This document shows positions 53,330 to 61,624 of a DNA stretch of 64,000 bases, in pieces. Under the pieces are notes generated by a model. It did not search any database, had not been told where the DNA came from, and was given only the letters and a program-made list of their open reading frames with translations. The translations under genes were made by a program, and so were the position numbers. Origin of the DNA: Alphaproteobacteria bacterium (GTDB lineage: Bacteria > Planctomycetota > Phycisphaerae > UBA1845). The number at the start of each line of letters is the position of its first letter. Position 1 is the first letter of the stretch. The DNA lies in the NCBI GenBank assembly GCA_028285105.1, contig JANQQE010000030.1:186001-250000 (forward strand), read 5' to 3'.

Positions 53330-53780
53330 GTCCGACACTTCCTTTCCTCGGAAACTCAGTTTGCCTCTTAATGGATGCGGTCAGTCGACCGATCAAGTCA
53401 TCGACCCGCACGCTTACAGTATCTGATCGCCTTGATATTTGTGAAGTCGTGCCACAACTATTTCGTCTCATACTGTTCATAGAACTTCGGGTTACAATTC
53501 CGTTACGGCGCGACACCTTACCGCCGCGATTCGCCCCTGTCCATGCTGCCAAACCGTGCCAGATTCATTCTGACTGCGAATAATGTTTTCACATGCAGCG
53601 TTTTGGAGTCGTAAAGGCGTTGGCGTGTTACACAGCAAAAATTGCCTTGCCCAAAAAGCGCGGCTAGCGTGTTTGGATGTAAGGCATGGCCGCCGGCTTT
53701 GCTGCAAGCTAGATCTGGTTTGTGTGTGCGGGATTCGTCCGCCCCGCGAAACTTTCTAGTCATACGAATGGAGAATTAAA
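53330..53780. other. Intergenic region with an antisense frame of a recurrent noncoding type
   Basis: About 450 bases between the LolA-like gene and the redoxin gene. The minus-strand frame at about 53518-53763 encodes ADESRTHKPDLACSKAGG followed by HALHPN, a sequence type that recurs in many genomes as spurious micro-ORFs. The DNA is rich in pairable segments (GGCATGGCCGCCGGC, GCAAGCTAG). This may be a conserved structured RNA or regulatory element; no gene is called. Confidence 0.4.
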
Positions 53781-54413
53781 ATGAAGAAATCAATCACATT
53801 CCTGTTGTCGTTGTTGACCGTTGTCGCGTTTTCATCCTCAGCAAATGCGGGGGACAAGCATGACCACGCCCATGCCAAGCTGGGCAAACCAGCGCCCGAG
53901 TTCACGTTGAAGGACGTTGAAGGCAAGGAGCACAAACTTTCGGATTACAAGGGCAAAGTCGTGGTGCTGGAGTGGACCTGCTGCAAATGCCCGTTTGTTG
54001 TGCGGCATCAAAAGCAGGAGAAAACCATGCAACACACCTACGAAAGTTTCAAAGGCAAAGATGTCGTCTGGCTGGCCGTAGACAGCACCAAGCCCGAACA
54101 TCAGGGCGGATACACTGAAGAAACGATCAAGGAGTGGAAAGACAGCGACGACGTTAAACTCCCCTACGCCGTCCTGCGCGATGCCGAGGGCAAGGTCGGA
54201 CATGTCTATGGTGCCAAGACCACCCCTCACATGTTCGTGATCGACAAGGAAGGCAAACTCGTCTATTCGGGTGCAATCGACGACAATCCGCACGGATCGA
54301 AAAAGGAAGCCACCAATTATGTCGCAGACGCGGTCAATGCCGCATTGGATGGCTCCAAAGTGGAAGTCGCCTCGACCAAGCCGTACGGTTGCGGTGTGAA
54401 GTATGCTGGCTAA
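53781..54413 (+). CDS. Exported redoxin (AhpC/TSA-like) protein
   Basis: The 210-residue protein has a signal peptide (FLLSLLTVVAFSSSANA) and the thioredoxin fold: APEFTLKDVEGKEHKLSDYKGKVVVLEW, then TCCKCPFVVRH, KTTPHMFVIDKEGKLVYSGAI. The usual redox Cys of this family is the one in CPFV; here it is preceded by two more Cys (CCKC). GGAG precedes the ATG. It likely works in the periplasm. The His-rich stretch after the signal (DKHDHAHAKLG) may bind metal. Confidence 0.9.
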   Translation: MKKSITFLLSLLTVVAFSSSANAGDKHDHAHAKLGKPAPEFTLKDVEGKEHKLSDYKGKVVVLEWTCCKCPFVVRHQKQEKTMQHTYESFKGKDVVWLAVDSTKPEHQGGYTEETIKEWKDSDDVKLPYAVLRDAEGKVGHVYGAKTTPHMFVIDKEGKLVYSGAIDDNPHGSKKEATNYVADAVNAALDGSKVEVASTKPYGCGVKYAG

Positions 54414-54797
54414 CTCTGTTCGGCGAATACCACAGCAGACTCGTTGGGCGCGGTCGGATTCTGTGAATCTGATTGCAACCGGACGTTTGGCAACGAATCG
54501 TTTTGAATGACTCAAGACGGTTGCCGGCGCCGATTGCAAGGAATCGGCCACTCAGGGCAGTCGCTCCCATGGATTGGGACGGCTGCCCTTTCTTCATAGC
54601 CGCTGCCTCGCAAATGCCGAACATTCAAGAGGCAACCGCTCAAGAGCCAACCACTAAAAGATTGTTGCATCCGATTGTAGGCAGGGCTAAACTTCGCACA
54701 TTACTGGCGTGTCGATCAACACGAGGCGCCAGCATCCGAGCGATGGACACGGACGTTCATCCGCATCAACTTCAACCGCGAAGGCTTCAGGCAACCC
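54414..54797. other. Intergenic region before the triplicated thioredoxin-like gene
   Basis: Nearly 400 bases. The terminator of the redoxin gene is inside it (listed separately). The remaining plus-strand open frame (54473-55189) is a shadow of the next gene. No other gene is seen. Confidence 0.5.
54554..54594 (+). terminator. Terminator after the redoxin gene
   Basis: AGGGCAG(T)CG and CCCA pair with TGGG and CGGCTGCCCT around a small loop, about 15 pairs, followed by TTTCTT. It is 140 bases after the redoxin stop codon. Confidence 0.7.
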
Positions 54798-54827
54798 TTG
54801 GGCAAGACTTTTCAGACGAATTCAAAG

Positions 54828-56108
54828 GTGACGGTGCGTACGTTGCGGGCGATCTGCGCACTGGCTGGTTGTGCGATTGTACTACCGTCGGTCGGCTGCG
54901 GTCCTGCATGGGTTTACACATTCAACGAAGCCGAACGCCTCGCGCGCCCTCAGGAAAAGCCAATCCTTTTATTCTACCGCGATCATCTCGATGTTCGATC
55001 GGCTCGCATCAACGAAGCGCTCGAGCAACCCGAAACGATGAATCTTCTCGAAGGGTATGTGCCTTGCTCGCTGATTTCGGCGTACGACCCGAATCGTCGA
55101 TATGTGGCACAGTACGGCGTACTCGCTCCTCCGGCCCTGATCGTTATTCACCCGGACAGCACATATCACGCATTGCAGGATGTCGATGATCCAGTCCAAA
55201 TTCGGGCATTTATCACCAATGCCAAACCGCCCGGTAAGAATCCCAGCATCGATCCGGCGATCCCGCGCCCGACCGACTACCTCATTCGCGCCGAAGGCAC
55301 GTACGAAAACGCCGTTGATCTCGCTCGGCGACAAAACCGCAAGATGATGATCCTTTACAAATGGTGGCTCGATGCCGATTCCAACGAACTCATCACCCGC
55401 ATGAGCCGTCCCGAAATCGCTTCGCGCTGCACCGAGACGATTAACTGCGTCCTCGATTGGGACTTCGCGCCCAACCGAAAGCACGTCGCAAGATATGGTG
55501 TAACGAAGTTCCCGACGATCATCGTCGTCCATCAGGATGGCTCGTTTCAAAAACGAGAAGGACTTGGCAATGTGCAGGAGATCGCGTCGTTTCTGTCGAC
55601 TGCTTTGGGTTCGTCTGGTGGGCAGCGACCCGGGGCACGATCGCCGAGTCCGTCCGCGGCGCGCCCGCCGACAACGTCTCAGCGGCAACCAATCACCCGC
55701 AGTCCCACTCCGCCAACACGACCACCGGTTTCCAATCCACGAATGAACCAACAGCCTCGAACCAGCCCATCTTCAAGAATCAGTTGGCTGACGATTCACG
55801 ACCAAGCCCGTATCCGAGCACAGCGCGAGGGTCGCGGGCTTTTTGTTTTTTTTGAAAAGGCAGATGACGAACCGTCCAAGCGGATGGCCAAGTTGCTTGA
55901 ATCGTCGGCTGCACGAAGCCTGCTCAAAGAAACCGTCAATTGCAGACTCAGCGCTGAAGACCAGTCCGCCATCAACACCATGCGCTACTACGGCGTAACC
56001 AAAGCGCCCGCATTCGTCGCCGTCCGCCCGGACGCAACCAGCCGAGCAAGAAGAGGCTCGCTGACCATCACCGACCTTCGACGCCTCCGCGCGTTTTTGG
56101 GCGGATGA
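54828..56108 (+). CDS. Lipoprotein with three degenerate thioredoxin-like units
   Basis: The frame opens with a TTG at 54798; GTG at 54828 is chosen as start because it gives a short lipoprotein signal (TVRTLRAICALAGCAIV and LPSVGC, Cys about residue 24); other starts are possible. The mature part has three units of about 90 residues, at roughly residues 40-150, 170-260 and 345-425, each beginning with a strand (PILLFYRD, MMILYKWW, LFVFFEKA) and ending with a cis-Pro turn (APPALIVIHPD, FPTIIVVHQDG, APAFVAVRPD). None has CxxC. The second linker (260-345) is Pro/Ser/Thr rich and low-complexity. Probably a structural or binding protein at the envelope. Confidence 0.75.
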   Translation: MTVRTLRAICALAGCAIVLPSVGCGPAWVYTFNEAERLARPQEKPILLFYRDHLDVRSARINEALEQPETMNLLEGYVPCSLISAYDPNRRYVAQYGVLAPPALIVIHPDSTYHALQDVDDPVQIRAFITNAKPPGKNPSIDPAIPRPTDYLIRAEGTYENAVDLARRQNRKMMILYKWWLDADSNELITRMSRPEIASRCTETINCVLDWDFAPNRKHVARYGVTKFPTIIVVHQDGSFQKREGLGNVQEIASFLSTALGSSGGQRPGARSPSPSAARPPTTSQRQPITRSPTPPTRPPVSNPRMNQQPRTSPSSRISWLTIHDQARIRAQREGRGLFVFFEKADDEPSKRMAKLLESSAARSLLKETVNCRLSAEDQSAINTMRYYGVTKAPAFVAVRPDATSRARRGSLTITDLRRLRAFLGG

Positions 56109-56110
56109 AC

Positions 56111-56180
56111 GTAGGGTCCGCTGTGCGGACCATTGTTCCGAATTAAACTGACATGCGACGGTCCGCACAGAGGACCCTAC
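56111..56180. repeat. 21-base inverted repeat forming a 28-base loop hairpin
   Basis: Arms at 56111-56131 and 56160-56180 are complementary in 20 of 21 positions (GTAGGGTCCGCTGTGCGGACC and its partner, each shown within the 20-base limit as GTAGGGTCC and GGACCCTAC ends). It sits between convergent genes and its right arm supplies the stop codon of the prpB-like gene. Such GTAGGGT-CCGC hairpins recur in many planctomycete and proteobacterial genomes as intergenic repeats. It may also end transcription. Confidence 0.85.
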
Positions 56181-57031
56181 TTTGATTGGCTGGGATCGTA
56201 ATCAAGCACGTCGTACAACTCCTGACGTGTCTGCATCCGATCGATCAGGCTGGCTTGCGTGCCGGTTTGCTTGATGACTGCCAGCGATTCCTTGACGGTG
56301 TGCATCACGAGTCGCTGCAACGTCACCGGATAGATCACGATGTTGTAACCCATGTCGCCCAGTTCCTTTGCCGGTGGCAATGGCGACTTGCCGAACTCGG
56401 TGCAGTTTGCGAGCAACACCGTATCGACATCGCGTGCGAAGCGTTCGAATTCTTCTATACCTTGCAGGGCTTCAGGGAAGATGCCATCGGCACCGGCTTC
56501 GAGGTATTTGTGAGCGCGCTTGACGGCTTCGTCGTAACCCACCACGCCCCGTGCATCGGTTCGTGCGAGGAGCAGAAAATCCTTGCTCGCCTTCGCCTTA
56601 GCGGCTGACTCGATTTTGACGCAGAATTCGTCCGTCGGCACGAGGCGTTTGCCATCGAGATGCCCGCAGCGTTTGGGAAACTCCTGATCCTCAAGGTGAA
56701 TCCCGCTTACGCCAACCGATTCGAGAATACGCACGCAATGGGCTGCATTGTCCGCCCCGCCATAACCCGTATCCGCATCCATCAGAATCGGCAGCGAACA
56801 CGAACGGGCCACCCGGTCGGCATGGTCACGGGCTTCGGTCAACGTCATCACGCCAACGTCGGGCAATCCACCCACCGAATTCGCCAGCACCGCACCAGAA
56901 AGATACAAAGCGTCGAACTGCGCCCGCTCGATCATTCGTGCCGACAACGCATTAAACGCCCCCGGCATCATCACGACGCCTTCATCAATCAGCGTCCGCA
57001 GTCGCTTCGATCGTGCGGCATGTTCGAACAT
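56177..57031 (-). CDS. prpB: 2-methylisocitrate lyase-like (isocitrate lyase/PEP mutase family)
   Basis: The 284-residue protein matches PrpB: GVVMMPGAFNALSARMIER at the start, LPILMDADTGYGG (metal site), HLEDQEFPKRCGHLDGK with the KRCGH loop holding the catalytic Cys, and LLARTDARGVVGYDEAV. PrpB splits 2-methylisocitrate into pyruvate and succinate in propionate breakdown. It follows prpD by 9 bases, forming an operon. The stop codon lies in the intergenic hairpin. Other family members (oxaloacetate decarboxylase, PEP mutase) differ in the KRCGH loop; PrpB is favoured by context. Confidence 0.92.
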   Translation of the reverse strand: MFEHAARSKRLRTLIDEGVVMMPGAFNALSARMIERAQFDALYLSGAVLANSVGGLPDVGVMTLTEARDHADRVARSCSLPILMDADTGYGGADNAAHCVRILESVGVSGIHLEDQEFPKRCGHLDGKRLVPTDEFCVKIESAAKAKASKDFLLLARTDARGVVGYDEAVKRAHKYLEAGADGIFPEALQGIEEFERFARDVDTVLLANCTEFGKSPLPPAKELGDMGYNIVIYPVTLQRLVMHTVKESLAVIKQTGTQASLIDRMQTRQELYDVLDYDPSQSK

Positions 57032-57040
57032 AAAAATCCC

Positions 57041-58405
57041 CTACAGCACTTCAAACATAAACAATTTTGTAATCGCGTCGGAATCGAGCGAATCGAATCT
57101 CATCACCTGATCGACAAGTTTCTCCGCTGTCTCTTTCGACACAACGCCATCCGCCAGTCGATGAAACTTCTCGAACACTTCGTCGTCGGTCATCGGATTC
57201 TCGGCGTGGCCGCGCGGGAAGTCCACCCGTTTGTTGACCTTGGTGCCATCGCTGCACGTGATCGTGATGTCGTTTGGAATGCCTTTCGGATACCCCTTGT
57301 TTAGTTCTGCGTCCTCTTCGATCTTCGTGCGATCGATCAGGTCAAGCAGCTTCTTGTCGGTCAAACGCTCGTCGTCGAACGTCGCAAGCGTCACATCGCC
57401 ATCGGTGAGGGCGGCTGCACAGCAGTAGAACATCGAGTGGTCAGCCGTTTCGCGCGACGTCGGGCGAAGCTTTTCCGGTTCCGATCCGATGATGCTCACC
57501 GCCGCCTCAAAACTGCCGATATGAATCGACTCGATCGTTTTACCCTCAATCTGCGGGCGAAGTTGCAGGCACGCATCGATCGCCGACTGTGAGTGATACT
57601 CTGCCGGCCAGAATTTAATGTACGTCTTGTCGATCATGAAGTCGCCGTCTTCACCGAGGACGAGCCCATTCTTGATCCCGCCGATGTTCAATTGGTGCAT
57701 TAATCCCTTTGGCCCTTCAAACATTTCGTACGGGCCGGTCAAGCCGCGACGGGCGAGGTTGGCAGCGAAGACACCGTTTCGGGCTGCGTTTGCAAATGCG
57801 CAGGCCTTCCAGTCCGAAATCTGACCCGTTCGCGTTTGACGCGTGGTGATGTTGCACACGCCGGAGAGACCAACGACATGCTCGAGTCCGTCTTCATCGA
57901 GTTCCCATAGCTTGCCCGCAAGTAGCGCACTGCTAAGTGCGCCGTAGGTGACGTGGTCCCATCCACCGGCACGCAGCGATGCCGCATCGCAAAGCCGACA
58001 TTGAATTTCGTAACCGATGACCAGCGCCAAAAGCGCATCCTTACCAGCCAACCCTTGCGCCTGCGCGACGGCAATCGCCGCAGGAATATTGTCGGACGGG
58101 TGTGCCGGTTCGAGGCTGAGGTATGTGTCGTTGTAATCCAGGTATCGCACCATCGTCCCGTTGGCGAATGTCGCGAGACTCGGCATCGACGAATGGGTCG
58201 TTCCCCAGACAATGCCCGCGCGGGAATCGTTAACGGCCATCGCAGCTGCCCGGGCCACTTTCGCCGGTCGGCTGTGGTACGCGCCTAGGCAGGTTCCGAT
58301 GGAATCGAGGATTCGACGCTTGGCTTCGTGGACGGTCTTGTCGGGCAACTGGTCATAAGAAAGCCCGTGAACCCATTTTGCAATCCGGCGACCGATGGTG
58401 GCCAT
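57041..58405 (-). CDS. prpD: 2-methylcitrate dehydratase (MmgE/PrpD family)
   Basis: The ATG at 58405 has GGAGGG upstream; the frame opens 41 codons earlier without support. The 454-residue protein has VHEAKRRILDSIGTCLGAY, SRAGIVWGTTHSSMPSLATFANGTMVRYLDYNDTYL, HPSDNIPAAIAVAQAQGL and EYHSQSAIDACLQLR, the PrpD/MmgE signature, with length near 480 typical. PrpD dehydrates 2-methylcitrate. It precedes prpB. The methylcitrate synthase gene prpC is not in the window. Confidence 0.93.
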   Translation of the reverse strand: MATIGRRIAKWVHGLSYDQLPDKTVHEAKRRILDSIGTCLGAYHSRPAKVARAAAMAVNDSRAGIVWGTTHSSMPSLATFANGTMVRYLDYNDTYLSLEPAHPSDNIPAAIAVAQAQGLAGKDALLALVIGYEIQCRLCDAASLRAGGWDHVTYGALSSALLAGKLWELDEDGLEHVVGLSGVCNITTRQTRTGQISDWKACAFANAARNGVFAANLARRGLTGPYEMFEGPKGLMHQLNIGGIKNGLVLGEDGDFMIDKTYIKFWPAEYHSQSAIDACLQLRPQIEGKTIESIHIGSFEAAVSIIGSEPEKLRPTSRETADHSMFYCCAAALTDGDVTLATFDDERLTDKKLLDLIDRTKIEEDAELNKGYPKGIPNDITITCSDGTKVNKRVDFPRGHAENPMTDDEVFEKFHRLADGVVSKETAEKLVDQVMRFDSLDSDAITKLFMFEVL

Positions 58406-58716
58406 TGATGTCCCTCCTGGCGCGAAGCCATTTCGAGTGGATAGGTGATGAGCAAAAGTGCGAACGGATCGGGATCGACGGGGCATCGCAATCCGCCAAT
58501 CCAAGTCGGCGAATGTATCCAATCGCATGAAAGTCGCAACGTTGGTGCTTATGCGTAAGCCTCACAGAGAATTGAACGCGGGTTGCCCAGCCAGACCGGT
58601 CGGGTTCAGTGAAGAACTAACGCCACTTGCCAAACCTGCCGACGGGTATTACATATTAGTACCGGCTGCAAACCGTTGATATTCCAATGCGTTACAGCCA
58701 AATCTGGAGGTGCCAT
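58406..58716. other. Divergent intergenic region between prpD and the RHH gene
   Basis: About 310 bases with promoters in both directions expected. A plus-strand promoter candidate is listed separately. No gene is supported. Confidence 0.5.
58627..58655 (+). promoter_or_regulatory. Candidate promoter of the RHH-znuABC operon
   Basis: TTGCCA and TACATA are 17 bases apart, with the -10 box 62 bases before the RHH start codon. -35 is good, -10 is weak (three of six). Called by eye. Confidence 0.35.
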
Positions 58717-59028
58717 ATGCCCAATAGCAAGCAAGCCATCGTTTCGTTCAAGGCGGAGCCCTCACTCCTCGAGGCGCTGCGTGGCGTGTCGAATCGGTCA
58801 GCGTTTATTCGGTCGGCAGTGTTGGCCGCCCTTGAGAACACGTGCCCTTTGTGTGCCGGGGCGGGAATTCTAACACCGGAGCAGAAAGCACACTGGGACG
58901 AATTTGCGGTGGACCACACTGTCACCGAATGCGGAGACTGCCACGAGTGGCACCTGACCTGTGCGTTGGAATCGGATGCGTGCGGGCCGGACGTTCATGA
59001 ATTGAGCAAGCAAGCGGATGGTGCATAG
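58717..59028 (+). CDS. Ribbon-helix-helix protein with Cys/His metal-binding tail, likely zinc-responsive regulator
   Basis: The ATG at 58717 has GGAGG nine bases upstream; the frame opens ten codons earlier. The 103-residue protein starts with a ribbon-helix-helix-like DNA-binding segment (KQAIVSFKAEPSLLEALRGV, then SNRSAFIRSAVLAALE, residues 5-41). It continues with a metal-binding-like region: CPLC (43-46), then CGDCHEWHLTC (about 71-81). The Cys/His set suggests zinc or another transition metal. It directly overlaps the zinc-binding lipoprotein gene start (11 bases) and heads the znu operon. A metal-sensing repressor is inferred; it resembles the NikR principle (RHH plus metal domain) but is not homologous in the sensing part. 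Confidence 0.8.
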   Translation: MPNSKQAIVSFKAEPSLLEALRGVSNRSAFIRSAVLAALENTCPLCAGAGILTPEQKAHWDEFAVDHTVTECGDCHEWHLTCALESDACGPDVHELSKQADGA

Positions 59029-60022
59029 CGTGCGCATGGCAACGAAATCAACACGATGCCAATGGATCGCGACAGCTGCATTTGCAATTGCAATCACTGG
59101 CTGCACGAATGCTACACCTGAAGCTGGCGAGGCGAAGATTTCCGAAGGTAAACTGAAGGTCTGTGCTTCGATTCCACCCGTGGCATTTGTGGTGAAAGCC
59201 ATCGGTGGCGAACGTGTGTCAGTTTCGACTCTGTTGATGCCGGGCCAATCGCCGGAAACTTACCAACCGACATCGAAGCAGATGGTCGAACTTTCAAATT
59301 TCAAGTGCCTGTTCGGCGTTGGCGTTCCGTTTGAAAGTCAGTTGGTAGCGAGCGTTGCGTCGTCCATGCCAGATTTGCGGATCGTCGATCTATCCGTCGG
59401 TTTGCAACTTCTGCCTGCCGAATTCAAGTGCAAGCATTCGCATCACGACGGCGGCGAACATACCCACGATCATGGCGACCATCTTGATCCCCACCTTTGG
59501 ATGAAACCGCAATTGATGATTCCGATTGCAGAGTCGATTCACGCCGAACTGTGCCAATTGAGCCCGGGCGACACGCCGCAGTTCGATGCAAATCTAAAGT
59601 CGCTCAGGCAGACGCTGGAAGAACTCGACGCCGAAATCCGCAAGTCGCTGGCATCACTTCGCTCACGAAGCTTTTACGTCTACCACCCGTCGATGGGATA
59701 TTTTGCCGACGCATACAACCTTCAGCAGATCGCCATCGAAAAACGGGGAAAGGAACCGACCGCCAAGGAACTCGACGCCCTTGTTAAGCGCGCCCGATCC
59801 GATGACGTCAAGCTCATATTCGTTCAACCGCAGTTTTCGCAGCGGGCAGCAAAATCTGTCGCCCAACAGATTGACGGTAGTGTCGCAACGGTCGACCCTC
59901 TTTCGGATGACTACGTCGAGAATTTGCGACACATTGCTCAACAGATCAAGGACGCGCTCGGTACAAACGACTCTGCAAATGAAGTGCCACCATCTGGCAC
60001 CAACGGAGCCGGCCATGACTGA
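59018..60022 (+). CDS. znuA: Zinc ABC transporter substrate-binding lipoprotein (ZnuA/TroA-like)
   Basis: The 334-residue protein has a lipoprotein signal (FAIAITGC, Cys about residue 29), a cluster A-1 binding-protein fold, and a His/Asp-rich loop (HSHHDGGEHTHDHGDHLDPH near residues 145-165) typical of zinc-binding members. Metal ligand candidates are His in LDPHLW, His in YVYHPSMGYF and Asp in VDPLSDDY. It delivers Zn(II) (or Mn) to the permease. The start overlaps the RHH gene; ATG at 59036 is an alternative. Confidence 0.9.
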   Translation: MVHSVRMATKSTRCQWIATAAFAIAITGCTNATPEAGEAKISEGKLKVCASIPPVAFVVKAIGGERVSVSTLLMPGQSPETYQPTSKQMVELSNFKCLFGVGVPFESQLVASVASSMPDLRIVDLSVGLQLLPAEFKCKHSHHDGGEHTHDHGDHLDPHLWMKPQLMIPIAESIHAELCQLSPGDTPQFDANLKSLRQTLEELDAEIRKSLASLRSRSFYVYHPSMGYFADAYNLQQIAIEKRGKEPTAKELDALVKRARSDDVKLIFVQPQFSQRAAKSVAQQIDGSVATVDPLSDDYVENLRHIAQQIKDALGTNDSANEVPPSGTNGAGHD

Positions 60023-60773
60023 CACCGATGTCGCGATAAAATTCGAAAACGTCAGCTTTGCATACGAACGCGAAAACGTCGTCGACAACGCCAGTTTCAC
60101 CGTTGTCGATCGCGACTTTGTCGGCATCATCGGCCCCAACGGCGGCGGAAAGTCCACGCTCGTCAAACTGATGCTGGGCGTATTGAAGCCGCAAAAGGGC
60201 AAGATTGAAGTCCTCGGTCACGCACCCCACCGCGCGTGCAGCCGCATCGGTTACATGCCGCAGCATTCCAATCTCGATCCGGAGTTTCCGGTGACGGCGA
60301 TCGATGTGGTGCTGATGGGACGACTCGGCATCACATCGTCGGTCGGCCCATATGGGTCCAAGGATCGCAACGCGGCGATGAAGGCTTTGGAAGAGGTTGG
60401 GTTGGCCGATCATTTCAATCGCCCCTTAAAATCGCTTTCGGGTGGGCAACGTCAACGGGTGCTTATCGCGCGGGCGCTGGCGGGTGAACCGCAACTGCTG
60501 ATCCTCGACGAACCCACTGCCAATCTCGACCCGGCTGTCCAGGATGAGCTTTACGATCAACTGCGCGAACTCAACAAGAAGATTACCGTCGTGATCGTTT
60601 CGCACGATGTCGGTTTCATTTCACTGTATTTCAAAACGGCGATCTGCGTCAGCCGCCAAGTTCATACGCACTCGACACACGACCTCACCAGCCAGCAGGT
60701 GACCGACATGTATGGGCGCGAAGTGCGACTCATTCATCGCGATCATTCGGATACGGGGGCGTGTTGTGATTGA
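60015..60773 (+). CDS. znuC: Zinc ABC transporter ATP-binding protein
   Basis: The ATG at 60015 overlaps the znuA stop by 8 bases; the frame opens much further upstream but that is antisense-like extension. The 252-residue protein has Walker A (GPNGGGKSTLVK), Q-loop (YMPQHSN), signature (LSGGQRQRV) and Walker B (LLILDEPTANLDP). Such ZnuC/TroB/MntB ATPases energise cation uptake. It overlaps znuB by 8 bases. Confidence 0.94.
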   Translation: MTDTDVAIKFENVSFAYERENVVDNASFTVVDRDFVGIIGPNGGGKSTLVKLMLGVLKPQKGKIEVLGHAPHRACSRIGYMPQHSNLDPEFPVTAIDVVLMGRLGITSSVGPYGSKDRNAAMKALEEVGLADHFNRPLKSLSGGQRQRVLIARALAGEPQLLILDEPTANLDPAVQDELYDQLRELNKKITVVIVSHDVGFISLYFKTAICVSRQVHTHSTHDLTSQQVTDMYGREVRLIHRDHSDTGACCD

Positions 60774-61617
60774 ATTCATAGAAGCCGTCACGTACAACAC
60801 GATTCTGCAAAACGCTTTGATTGTCGGCGTCGTCGCGAGCGTCGCCTGCGGGATAATGGGTAGCTACATCGTTGCACGCCGCATCAGCTACATCGCCGGG
60901 GGTATCGCTCATTGCACCCTCGGTGGCATGGGGATCGCGCGGTATCTCAATCGCGTGGTTGGATGGTCGTGGCTGGAACCGCTTCACGGTGCGGTGGCAG
61001 CCGCCCTTTTAGCCGCGGTCATTATTGGATACGTCAGCTTGCGCGCCCGCCAGCGTGAAGACACGGTGATCAGCGCGTTGTGGGCCAGCGGAATGGCCAT
61101 CGGAATTCTATTCATCGCCCGCACACCGGGTTACGGCGAAGACCTGATGAGCTATCTGTTTGGCAACATCCTGCTGGTTTCGACGAATGACCTGTACCTC
61201 GTCATCGCGCTCGACGTTGTGGTCCTAGCCCTGGGACTGATTTTCTACAATCGGTTTCTCGCGGTGTGCTACGATGCAGAATTTGCGAGGCTTCGCGGTG
61301 TGAACGTTGAGTTCTATTATCTACTCTTGCTTTCGCTTGTCGCTCTGACGGTCGTGGTGCTGGTAACCGTGGTTGGATTGGTGCTGGTGATCGCGCTGTT
61401 GACGCTGCCGGCTGCCATCGCGAATCACTTCGTCGCACGACTATGGCAAGTCATGCTGATCGCGATTGCCATCAGTATGGGGTGTACCGTGGCTGGGCTG
61501 GCGATCAGTTACAGTCCCCAACTTCCGCCGGGTGCAACGACCATCGCAATCTGCGCCGCAGCCTATCTGCTCACGCTCATCCTGAAGCGAACATTCCAAT
61601 CGAGTCCACAAACTTGA
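60766..61617 (+). CDS. znuB: Zinc ABC transporter permease
   Basis: GTG at 60766 overlaps the znuC end by 8 bases. The 283-residue protein has about eight hydrophobic segments (NTILQNALIVGVVASVACGIMG, GDDLMSYLFGNILLVS-type and LVIALLTLPAAIANHF), with the ABC-3 family pattern. It forms the membrane channel for zinc uptake. The four genes (RHH, znuA, znuC, znuB) overlap at every junction, showing a tight operon. Confidence 0.93.
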   Translation: MIEFIEAVTYNTILQNALIVGVVASVACGIMGSYIVARRISYIAGGIAHCTLGGMGIARYLNRVVGWSWLEPLHGAVAAALLAAVIIGYVSLRARQREDTVISALWASGMAIGILFIARTPGYGEDLMSYLFGNILLVSTNDLYLVIALDVVVLALGLIFYNRFLAVCYDAEFARLRGVNVEFYYLLLLSLVALTVVVLVTVVGLVLVIALLTLPAAIANHFVARLWQVMLIAIAISMGCTVAGLAISYSPQLPPGATTIAICAAAYLLTLILKRTFQSSPQT

Positions 61618-61624
61618 GCGCGTC

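Noticed and set aside
59703-60014. 104-codon extension of the znuC frame
   Set aside because: It overlaps znuA in another frame and has no ABC homology; the ATG at 60015 fits overlap spacing seen across the operon.
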